DNA of 64,000 nucleotides, taken from positions 11,127,857 through 11,191,856 of the forward strand of contig NC_047081.1 in NCBI RefSeq assembly GCF_902459465.1. Reading direction: 5' to 3'. Shown in pieces: positions 1 to 8,700 of this stretch. Every line of letters begins with the position of its first letter. Position 1 is the stretch's first letter. This DNA is from Asterias rubens (taxonomy: Eukaryota; Echinodermata; Asteroidea; Forcipulatida; Asteriidae). A model generated the notes under the pieces. The model was given only the letters and a program-made list of their open reading frames with translations. It was not told the origin of the DNA and did not search any database. The position numbers and the translations under genes are program-made.

Positions 1-61
1 TTTTATATATCGCTGAAAAATTCACAGCGGTCATGTCCACATAGGAAGAATAATCCATAAT

Positions 62-203
62 AGGAGACTTTCCAACGCTAGGTGGCAGCAGACATACCGG
101 GTAAATTTCCATTGTTTACGTAGTTCTGAACATGCGCATAATTCTGAGAACAATGGATTTACCCAGTAAGTCTGCTGCCCTCTATCGTCCCAGAAAGTCT
201 CCC
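62..203. mobile_element. Foldback MITE, 140-bp hairpin family (copy 1)
   Basis: The whole element is an imperfect palindrome: ends GGAGACTTT...AAAGTCTCC, inner arms GGCAGCAGAC...GTCTGCTGCC, and a centre containing GTAGTTCTGAACATGCGCA. Other copies lie at 15096-15238, 20001-20140 and 56948-57068 (decayed), with a fragment near 6680. It has no coding capacity, so it would be moved by enzymes supplied elsewhere. Confidence 0.8.
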
Positions 204-424
204 ATTGGAATATACACAATCTGAGAAACGTATCGGACAGTAATATATTTCAGATCAAAATTTGGGGAGATAATACATCTTTTTCCAATAACCGCATTAC
301 TTCAAAGTGAAATGTTTCTCAAAAATGCTTTACTCTATCGAAAGCTGCTGTACTTCTAACCAGTAAGTTTTTATTTCCATTTTTTGAAGAGTGATAATTT
401 ATTGAACTGCGTACCTTCCCGGAC

Positions 425-702
425 ATTGGTAATTGTCAAAGACCAGTACGCTATTCTCACATGGTTGATCCCACTTGGTCTCACGTGGTGTCATCGAATT
501 TGCAGATGCATAACAAAAGGCTTCAGCTGAAGTCTTATTATTTGAGTGAGAAATTACCTCTTTCTCAAAAACTACATCATTTCAGAGAGAGCCGTTTCTC
601 ACAATGTTTTATACTCTCAACAGCTCTCCATTGCTCGTACCCAAGTAAGTTTTTATGACAACAATTATTTTGAGTAATTACCATTAGTGTCCAGTGCCTT
701 TA
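425..702 (-). mobile_element. Partial 390-bp TTAA-type MITE (family C)
   Basis: This stretch matches, in reverse orientation and with many changes, the element that is complete at 49012-49405. Shared landmarks are TAATTGTCAAAGACCAGT, GAGAGCCGTTTCTCACAATG, TTTTATACTCTCAAC and the end GTGTCCAGTGCCTTTAAA. The interval 290-400 carries further decayed pieces of the same family. Confidence 0.65.
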
Positions 703-759
703 AAAAAAGAGGAAATTCTGGAGGATAGAAAAAAATATAAAAAAATAAGGTGAACCAAC

Positions 760-3700
760 CCTCTGTTTGTTGTGATACATGATGTATGTCGCCATGATGA
801 TGATGATGGCAATCAGAGAGTACGCCATAAAATGACTGCTCGATTCTTCTTCATCGAGATCCATAGAGCTGATCTCGGGCATCTTAAAAATTGTCTTCTC
901 CTTCTCCAGGTTCTCCACGTAACCATCACTGTTTCCACCTTCTAATTCTTCATCTTTTATGTCAGACTGCTTATTTGAGTCAAACATCTGGAAAAAAAAA
1001 GAAGAAAATTAGTAAATAATAATAATAATACTAAGTTCTGGTTATCACACCCTCTAGGGGTGTATCAAGGCCCTCAGTATCGTTTCTTACAAGATATGTG
1101 GAGCTACGTTTTGTAGTATGAGACCTTTTTCTTTACAGGACCATGTAACGGTTTACAGGGTGCTGTGGCGCAATTTGCAGCCGGTCAGACCAGGAATCAC
1201 TGGGGTGGTAAACCCCTTCAGGGCTGTATGCTTCGTTTTTGAAAGGGCAAGGGCACCAAGGCATTTTCTTCTTGGTAAAGGGCACCCTATGATGAAATTG
1301 CAAATTTGTACTGGAGCATTTCAAGGGCACCAAGGCAATGACCAGGGGACACGGAGGCAATCGCCTTCATTGCCTCCGTGAAGTATCAGGCCTGCCCCTT
1401 CTCTTTGTGATAAGTACACTGGGTTCCTTTACGTGCATTACATCACATATTTTGTGAAACTTTATACACAATATCAACCTCTACCCTTACAGGTACCCAC
1501 TTCTACACCTGGGTGAAGAGATGCAATTATAGTAAAGTAGCCTGCTCGATGAAACAAGTGTTACGACCAGGACCTGAACCTACACCCAGATGACTCAACT
1601 ACCAGACCTTGAAATTGATGCTCATCACCACTCGGCCATGACACCCTACAAACTACTTAATCATCCTCTTGGGATGTCGTGGCTGAGCGGTTAAGAGCGC
1701 CGGATTCAAGCTTTGGTGTCTGACCAGCAGAGTGTGGGTTTTCGAATCCCAGTTGTGACAGTTGTGTCCTAGAGAAGGACACTTAACCACAAGCTTCTCT
1801 CCACCCAGGGGGTAAATGAGTACCTGTGAGGTCAGAGATAGTACTTGTGATTGACTTTTTATAGCTGAGTAGCGCATTTGTTGCACAAAGGCTGTATTCT
1901 CCCCAGGGAGCTGGCTGAGATGGTTTAAGGAATGATTTAGGGCAAGGGCACTAAGGCATTTTCTCTTTGGGAAGGGGCACCCTATGAGGAAACTGTAAAT
2001 TTCTACTGGAGCATTTTAAGGGCACCAAGGCAATGGCAAGGGGCAAAGGAGGCAATCGCCTCCGTTGCCTCCGTGAAGAGTCAGGCCTGCCAGGGGTAAT
2101 AATGTTAGGCACTTTGGGACGCCCTCCGGGTGTGAAAAGCGCTATATAAAAACTAACCATTATTATTATTATTATTAGCCTAACCTGTTTGAACGAGTCT
2201 TGTCCACCATCAGGTTCACTGCTGTACTCTGACTCTTCCTCATCGCTGAATTCCTCAGTTCCCTTCTGGTTGCCTTTCCCATCTTCCGTTGAAGTTGTTG
2301 TATCATCTTGGTAGTCTGGGTAGTGACCTACTCGATCTCCTACTTGTGGCTGCACTCCAACTTGTTGTTGATATCCAACTTGTGGTTGATCAACTAGGTC
2401 TGGTTGATCTCCTACTTGTGGTTGATATCCTACTTGTGGTTGATCTCCTACTTGTGGTTGATCTTCTACTTGTGGTTGATCTCCTACTTGTGGTTGATAT
2501 CCTACTTGTGGTTGATCTCCTACTTGTGGTTGATCTCCTACTTGTGGTTGATCTCCTACTTGTGGTTGATATCCAACTTGTGGTTGATCAACTAGTTCTG
2601 GTTGATCTCCTACTTGTGGTTGATATCCTACTTGTGGTTGATCTCCTACTTGTGGTTGATCTTCTACTTGTGGTTGATCTCCTACTTGTGGTTGATCTCC
2701 TACTTGTGGTTGATCTCCTACTTGTGGTTGATCTCCTACTTGTGGTTGATCTCCTACTTGTGGTTGATATCCAACTTGTGGTTGATCAACTAGGTCTGGT
2801 TGATCTCCTACTTGTGGTTGATATCCTACTTGTGGTTGACCTCCTACTAGTGGTTGATCTTTTCCTTGTGGTTGATCTCCTACTTGTGGTTGATATCCAA
2901 CTTGTGGTTGATCAACTAGGTCTGGTTGATCTCCTACTTGTGGTTGATCTCCTACTTGTGGTTGATCTCCTACTTGTGGTTGATCTCCTACTTGTGGTTG
3001 ATCTCCTACTTGTGGTTGATCTCCTACTTGTGGTTGATCTCCTACTTGTGGTTTATCTACTACTTGTGGTTGATCAACTACGTCTGGTTCATCTCCTTCT
3101 TGTGGTTGATCTACTACTTTTGGTTGATCTCCTACTTGTGGTTGATCTCCTACTTGTGGTTGATCTCCTACTTGTGGTTGATCTTCTACTTGTGGTTGAT
3201 CTCCTACTTGTGGTTGATCTCCTACTTGTGGTTGATCTCCTACTTGTGGTTGATCTACTTGTGGTTGATCTCCTAATTGTGGTTGATCTCCTACTTGTGG
3301 TTGATCTCCTACTTGTGGTTGATCTCCTAATTGTGGTTGATCTCCTACTTGTGGTTGATCTCCTACTTGTGGTTGATCTCCTACTTGTGGTTGATCTCCT
3401 ACTTGTGGTTGATCAACTACTTCTGGTTGATCTCCTTCTTGTGGTTTATCTATTACTTGTGGTTGATCAACTACGTCTGGTTGATCTCCTTCTTGTGGTT
3501 GATCAACTAGGTCTGGTTGATCTCCTACTTGTGGTTGATCTCCTACTTGTGGTTGATCTCCTACTTGTGGTTGATCATCTAAAAAAAAAAAAAAGGGGGG
3601 GTAACAAATGTTAAAAAGTCAACGAAAAGAAAATGGTGTCCTTTTATATAATTTTCCTTTTAATTGCAGAATTTAATTTTTAACACCCAATTGCGATCCT

Positions 3701-5004
3701 TGTTGGCAGAAATGAGTCTAATCACTTAGTCCATAAAGTTAGGGATAGGATAAATCTAATGAACAATATCAGTTAAGTGTCTTGCTCAGGAACAAAAGTG
3801 CCGCGACCAAGTTTCAACCCACTTTGACTCAGCCACCACAACTTAAATTTTGTATGATACGTCGACCACGACACGCTGAAAAGTCCATTCATGAATCTTT
3901 TTTTTTAATACCTTAAATACCCCATGGTATGAATCCCTACTCACACTGTGAATGAAGATGTACGTAAGATAATTTACCTGTAGAAGTTTCACCTTCATTA
4001 GCCGAAAAGTTTTTAAGAAAAAAGTGAAAATCTTAAAGAAGAAAGATGAGTTTTTAAGAAAAAAGTGAAAATCACAGAGCAATATTTTCAGGAGAGTCGC
4101 CTAACCCCATTGTACATGTATGCAAAAAGTAATAGTTTTTTGTCTCACTGAGACAAAAGTTACTTTTGTGAAATTGTTTTAATCATTTCTCAAATACTAC
4201 AGCACCTCAGCAAGTAATATTTCAAGGGAAGCTTTTTACCATCATTATCTTTAAATCGTGTTGAGTTTAATGTAAATCTGTAGACATTTGTGTTTTGTAT
4301 CGTACAAAAAAAAGTACCACCACCCCTAAAACTAGTTGCGATAACGTAACCCTCCTCGCCGTCGGGACAAGGGTTACGTTATCGCAACTACCTTAAAACT
4401 AACCCTTATTAGGCTGGTATGCATGTGTGTACGTCATCAGTAGGAAATCAAGTCCCTGGCACATCACAAGATTCATTTGACTAAAGCCACAGAATAAGCT
4501 GCAAATGGAACCTTCTGACGGTTGTCCGGCTAGGATATACAGAGTGGCAAGGGTGCTCTCTTCGACCATCAGTTCATAACCTTCGACTTGAGAGTAGGTC
4601 TTGGCTGTCTGGGAGATCATGTTGAAATCGGCACATACGCGTTCTATGGTTGATCGTTCCTGGGAGAATACATTGTAATACTTTAGAGACTCCGCTTGTG
4701 GGTCTCCCTCTTTGCTGCAGGCGCTAAGTGCCAACGACTTGAACAACTTGCACACTGATTTATCAATACTCAATTCAGTGTTTGAGTTGCAAACACTGTC
4801 AAATGGAGATTTGCCTGTGGAAATCGAGGGCAGGTAGAACACCGGTGAAGGAATTCCACATTGCTCAAGGTTAAATACATCTTTCCCATCGACCACAGGG
4901 AAAGCTTCTGTGACGTCAAGCTGCGGCGTACTCAACAGCAAGAATGACGTGCCAATTATTATGTGGCAAATGTTCATAACACTTCTTGGTCCTTTGCTGA
5001 TCAT
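760..5004 (-). CDS. TGN38/TGOLN2- or KCT2-like type I membrane protein, 3' end off the window
   Basis: The proposed exons on the minus strand are 5004-4404, 3578-2185 and 987-760, giving 741 residues that continue beyond the left edge. Residues about 1-34 form a signal peptide, followed by a cysteine-rich domain, then about 68 hexapeptides QPQVGD (residues about 203-615), an acidic Ser/Glu/Asp stalk, and a transmembrane helix at about 718-736 followed by HNKQR. The block SSSHFMAY...YHNKQR closely resembles the membrane segment of vertebrate TGN38/TGOLN2 and KCT2, which have HFFAYL and HNKRK at the same places. Those proteins cycle between the trans-Golgi network and the cell surface and carry repeats in the lumen. 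The tail with the expected tyrosine sorting motif is not in this window. All splice sites used are GT-AG and in phase: exon 3 begins after a TTTTTTTTTCCAG acceptor and ends AGG|GTTGGT. Exons 2 and 3 are well supported. Joining exon 1 is an inference from phase, position and the need for a signal peptide. Confidence 0.75.
1245..1394. mobile_element. 150-bp dispersed element (GGGCAAGGGCAC...CAGGCCTG), copy 1
   Basis: The element begins GGGCAAGGGCACCAAGG and ends GTATCAGGCCTG. A second copy of the same length lies at 1940-2089, where it interrupts a SINE and so reveals its exact borders. A truncated copy is at 57665-57755. More distant relatives are near 6560-6662, 30745-30855 and 31135-31200. 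The 3' part holds a small hairpin GGAGGCAATCGCC/GGCAATTGCC-like. It lies in the intron between exons 2 and 3 of the TGN-like gene. Confidence 0.7.
1396..1650 (-). mobile_element. tRNA-derived SINE, degraded
   Basis: On the minus strand the stretch near 1645-1560 reads GTGTCATGGCCGAGTGG-like followed by a T-arm-like AGGTTCAGGTCCTGG, which correspond to the A and B boxes of a tRNA-derived promoter. The body carries ACCCAGGTGTAGAAGTGGGTACC, shared in decayed form with the elements at 17125-17425 and 35555-35710. Confidence 0.55.
1672..2176 (+). mobile_element. tRNA-derived SINE with (ATT)n tail, interrupted by a 150-bp insertion
   Basis: The head has A-box TGGCTGAGCGGTTAAGAGC and a B-box-like GGGTTTTCGAATCCC, as in a class II (Leu/Ser) tRNA. 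The body contains CCACCCAGGGGGTAAA and CCCCAGGGAGCTGGC. The tail is AAAGCGCTATATAAAAAC plus ATT repeats. The 150-bp element at 1940-2089 splits the body: the two flanks align to an uninterrupted copy in reverse orientation at 17125-17425. Confidence 0.75.
1940..2089. mobile_element. 150-bp dispersed element nested in a SINE, copy 2
   Basis: It is the same length as the copy at 1245-1394, with matching ends. SINE sequence breaks after GGAATGATTTAG and resumes at CCAGGGGTAATAATG. In the uninterrupted copy near 17200 these two parts are separated by only about a dozen bases. Confidence 0.75.
2340..3578 (-). repeat. 18-bp coding minisatellite encoding (QPQVGD)n
   Basis: On the minus strand the unit reads CAA CCA CAA GTA GGA GAT. 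About 68 units follow each other without a frame-changing indel: one unit near 3255 has lost exactly three bases and all others keep the frame. No stop occurs in this frame. Variants are mostly conservative (QVGY, QVED, PDLVDQ, PDVVDE). The PDLVDQ variants recur near 2398, 2596, 2794 and 2920, so part of the array also has a 198-bp (11-unit) higher-order period. The strict frame preservation argues that the array is translated. The antisense plus-strand frame, also open for 441 codons, is a consequence of the repeat. Confidence 0.9.
3600..4330. other. Intron 1 of the TGN-like gene, repeat-derived
   Basis: No coding signal is seen. The splice acceptor of the repeat exon (3579-3580) is preceded by an uninterrupted pyrimidine run, C8 then T14 on the minus strand. 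Bases 4180-4290 resemble the right half of the MITE at 45141-45526. A near-duplicate of GTTTTTAAGAAAAAAGTG occurs at about 4009 and 4050. Confidence 0.5.
4333..4390. repeat. Perfect 21-bp hairpin with 16-base loop
   Basis: Bases 4333-4353 (TAGTTGCGATAACGTAACCC plus T) are exactly the reverse complement of 4370-4390. The loop is CTCGCCGTCGGGACA-like and GC-rich, unlike its AT-rich surroundings. It lies 9 bp beyond the proposed exon 1 donor, inside intron 1 of the TGN-like gene. Confidence 0.9.
4404..5004 (-). CDS. Signal-peptide, cysteine-rich 5' exon (probable exon 1 of the TGN-like gene)
   Basis: This open frame starts at the first in-frame ATG (5004) or at a second one (4977). A hydrophobic segment IIIGTSFLLL follows, as in a signal peptide. 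The mature part has about nine cysteines and is otherwise of no family I recognise. Read straight on, it stops at a TAG at 4399-4401. That TAG lies inside a good donor, AAGG|GTTAGT, directly at the end of the frame. Splicing from 4404 leaves one base (G), which with AT at the start of the repeat exon (3578) makes Asp and continues in the QPQVGD frame. No AATAAA signal on this strand was found close behind the stop. The alternative is a separate, intronless secreted protein of 201 residues. A transcript spanning 4404 to 3578 would settle it. Confidence 0.55.
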
Positions 5005-5377
5005 GATGGATGATGATGAGAATACCCAATGATGAAGATGCTGGACTGGTGGTAGTTTGTCCAATTTCAGTCAGCCTGGAAACGTAATCACAAGTCCTTG
5101 CGAGACTTCTTATTTACTTGATTTTTTATAGTTCCTTTTGACAGTCTGAGTTACTGCTTACTTTATTGAAGGCAAGACAAGTTGAAGGGGTAGCAATACA
5201 CAACAACAAAATCACATCCCTACTAATTTAATACATGTACATCAAAGATCCATCCAAAGATCAAGGACAAATCGTGTTTTGTCCAACTCTAAAAAGTTTA
5301 GTAGCTGGGAAAGTTCCGCGGCCTACCACCACACTGCACAACACACTCTTTGTTTTGATGATGTCACTGCCTGATGA

Positions 5378-5674
5378 CCACACTGCTCACAAGTGACTCT
5401 CGCAACAGAAATCCCCTTAAACTGTTTCAAATACTACGATAATGCCAGCAACAACTGCATCGATTTTGAAGAAGTGTGTCTTGCTTACGTGGAACGTTGC
5501 ATTGCCGGCTATGCATCATTGATAAACAACAACCAAAACTCATTGAATATAGCGAATACGCTTTGCACTTTTGTTTGGGCGGCCTCTAGCGTCAGAAACA
5601 AGCCAGGCCGGAAATTGTGTTTGGGGACATGTGACTGCTCATGTGACTTTTTCGGGTGTTCGGCAAGTCCATGA
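5378..5674 (+). other. Orphan cysteine-rich open frame with AATAAA behind it
   Basis: The frame is open from 5378 to a TGA at 5672-5674 and has no early ATG. It would encode nine or ten cysteines, including the cluster CLGTCDCSCDFFGC. A possible acceptor, CGCAACAG, ends at 5408, and an AATAAA follows at about 5681. It could be the last exon of a small secreted protein, a relic, or simply the open 5' flank of MAN2B1. No partner exon was found upstream and no family is recognised. Confidence 0.25.
5627..5647 (+). promoter_or_regulatory. Pair of CATGTGAC E-boxes (M-box/CLEAR-like) upstream of MAN2B1
   Basis: CATGTGAC occurs twice, at 5628-5635 and 5640-5647, about 105-125 bp before the mannosidase ATG. 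The second is preceded by T, giving TCATGTGAC, the M-box bound by MITF/TFE factors. In vertebrates these factors drive lysosomal genes. The function here is inferred, and the boxes overlap the orphan frame. Confidence 0.3.
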
Positions 5675-5750
5675 ACAACAATAAATCTTGTTCGTTGTTG
5701 ACTCTCCAACTTAACAAGAGTTAAGCTCAAGAAGAGTGACAATAACACTC

Positions 5751-8700
5751 ATGATGTTTCGGATGCCTCTCTTCACCACTTTGTCTTTCATTGCAGTTAT
5801 ATCTGTAGATTTTGCACAAGCAACATGCGGTTACAAGGTAACAAAACAATACCACTACCAGTACAAAACTACAGCACTACAGACCAGACTAACTACAGAC
5901 AGTACAGACTGCACAGTACAGTACATGTGCAACGAACTACAACAAGCACTAGCACTATCAATAGAGAAGAATAGCTGATAATTTCGAGATTTAGAAGTAT
6001 AAATATATTTCTAACTTTAGAATTAGATTTAGAATTTAGAATTAGAATCATCACTGCCAGTGATGAGATCGATGTTAAAAGCGGAGCCATTAACAGCTCA
6101 ACAAGGTGGGCTACAATGTCTAATGAATCCTACCATATCACTCAAAACACTATTGAGGAAATAATTTGAAGAAAAGGGACAAAAACTTACCAGATCCCCG
6201 AGTGAAAGAGTAAAAAATGTTCCAGGTTGAAAATTCGAATCTTTTTTGGTTGAACTAAACCATTCTGTAAAAGGGGTGTTACAAGGCAGGGTCCTAGGAG
6301 ATCATGATGGAAGGCGAGACATTGTTCATATAGTTTGTAAAAATAATATTAAACATTTGATTGTAGAGCTGTCCAGCCACTGTGCCCGGCATGCTGAATG
6401 TTCATCTTGTTCCTCACACCCACGATGACGTCGGATGGCTCAAGACCGTTGACCAGTATTATTATGGAGGTATGTAGAAAATGTCTCACTAAATCATGGT
6501 TTAAAGTGATGTTTTCTTGTCTACCATTAACGGAAGCAATCATACTTAAACATGCCTTGAACTCGTTCTTGAAGGGTCAAAGCAAGTTCCCTCTGGTAAA
6601 GGTGCACTTCTATGAGGAAAATGTAAACTTGTCTGGAAACCTTGCACAGGGCACCACAGCAATGGGATACTTTTGAGACGCTGGTGGCAGCAGACATAAT
6701 GGTCCCCTAAGGTGAACATAGACCTTTTCGCAAAAACCATTGCGCAAGCGCAGACTTATGAATGAGGTGCATTTTGGGATAGATATGGATCAAATTTGAT
6801 CACCGGCTAGACCACAATGCACCTAATTCCAAGCTTTACGCGCGCACCCCAGTATTTGCGAAAAGGTCTATGCACAGTACTGCTCACACAGGTCTGAGCA
6901 TGTGCACTACTGGCGAGAACTGTAAAAAAGGACAGTCCAAATGTTTCCCCCTTGTGTGGGTTAATTCAATGTCATGGCCTGGGATTTGAAGCAGCCACCT
7001 TAGCCACCTTGAGTCTGTTGCACAAGATCACCATGGCCCAATTTCATAGAGCTGCCTAGCACAAAAAGTAGCTAAGCACAACAAAATTATGCTTACCAGA
7101 GTATGGTCACCAACCAAATTGCAATCTTTGACTATTATCCTGCTAATTTTTGCTTCGCAGAAAATTGTTAAGCAATATTTTCTGCTTTTATAAGCAGCTC
7201 TTTGAATTTGGGCCCTAGCCACGATACGCCATCTTTTAGGGGGTACTTATTTGTTGATTTTGTTAATTATTTACAGACCGGAATGACATCCAACATGCAG
7301 GGGTTCAATACATTCTTGACACAGTCGTGTCCGAGTTGTTAAAGGACCCAGAAAAACGTTTCATCTATGTTGAAATTGCTTTCTTCGAGCGATGGTGGAA
7401 CGAGCAAACGGACAAGATGAAGGGCCTTGTCAAACAACTTGTTAATGAAGGTAAATAGGATTTGAAACTTTACATGGTGGAAGCATAACTAAGAGAGGTT
7501 TGCGGTAACACCACATGAATAGCTCTTTTTGAGTAGTATTGATTCTGAAAAAGAGCTGGTGATTAAAGAGTCGTTAACCACAATCCAGCTCCTCAGCTGC
7601 GAATAAGGATCATGAGCTTCCCAAAGTATTATAATTATTATTATTATACCCAAAGAGCAAAAGTTGCTTGTCAATGCTAATGAAATATTTCACCATCGCC
7701 GTACTTTTCAGGGAGATTGGAGTTTGTCAACGGGGGATGGTGCATGAATGATGAAGCTGCGACTCACTACAACGCCATCATTGATCAGATGACCATCGGC
7801 TTACGATTCCTCAAGGAGACGTTTGGCGACTGCGCAAAGCCACGGACAGCATGGCAGATTGACCCCTTCGGACACTCGAGGGAGTATGCCTCTCTCGTGG
7901 CCCAGGTAAATTAGAACTTCAGACAATGCCCTTCAATTAAAGGTGGAGTGAAGCAATTATAGTACAAGTATAGTACATGACTGGGATTCGAACCCACGCT
8001 CTGCTGAACAGAAACACCAGAGCTTGAGTTCGGTGCGCTTATCCGCTTCGCCACAACACCCTATTCTATTATTTAGAATGGGCGCTTTATAAATCCATTT
8101 ATTTTTATTTTTATTATTATTATTATTATGGTTATTTTCTTGGACACACAGATGGGATTTGACAGTCTGTACTTTGCTCGACTGGACTACGTCGATAAGG
8201 CAACGAGAATTGCAAAGGACAGGATGGAGCAAGTGTGGCATACATCACAGAGTCTTGGCAGTACCTCGGACCTGTTCTTCGGGGCATTGTTTGCCCACTA
8301 TGGCCCGCCCAAAGGCTTCTGCTTCGATACCTCCTGCAATGACCCCCCCATCATGGTACGGCACCCAAAATCAGTAAATCTCGCCTTGCTTGGCCTGCAG
8401 TTTAAGTCAATGAGAGACCAGCTTTTCGCGGGACTTTCTTGACTAAGTGCTGCAAGCTTTGCCTAGTCATGGTTTTCCTCTTTGTTTTTTAATTCATTCC
8501 CGTTGTTGATTTTTCCTGTCATTCTCTGAGTGCTTTGCAACCTTAAGAAAAGGCGCTATATATTATATAAGGCGCTGTTATTTTTAAAAACTATCCACAC
8601 AAATCACCAAGATACAATAAAACTTACCTGTCGAAATTTCATTTTAAAAGGTGGTCATGCTCTTGAGATATCGCCGCAAATCCAGCGCGGATATTCCCGT

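Noticed and set aside
31-219. Minus-strand 62-codon frame at the left edge
   Set aside because: It lies within the palindromic MITE at 62-203; the missing tail exon of the TGN-like gene was searched for here and not found.
2289-3614. A 441-codon plus-strand frame of LLLVVD repeats
   Set aside because: It is the antisense of the 18-bp coding repeat, which fits splice sites and a known protein architecture on the minus strand.
3843-4082. Minus-strand frame of 79 codons between the TGN-like exons
   Set aside because: Its composition (Phe/Lys runs from A/T-rich DNA) and a repeated AAGAAAAAAGTGAAAATC stretch indicate non-coding intron.
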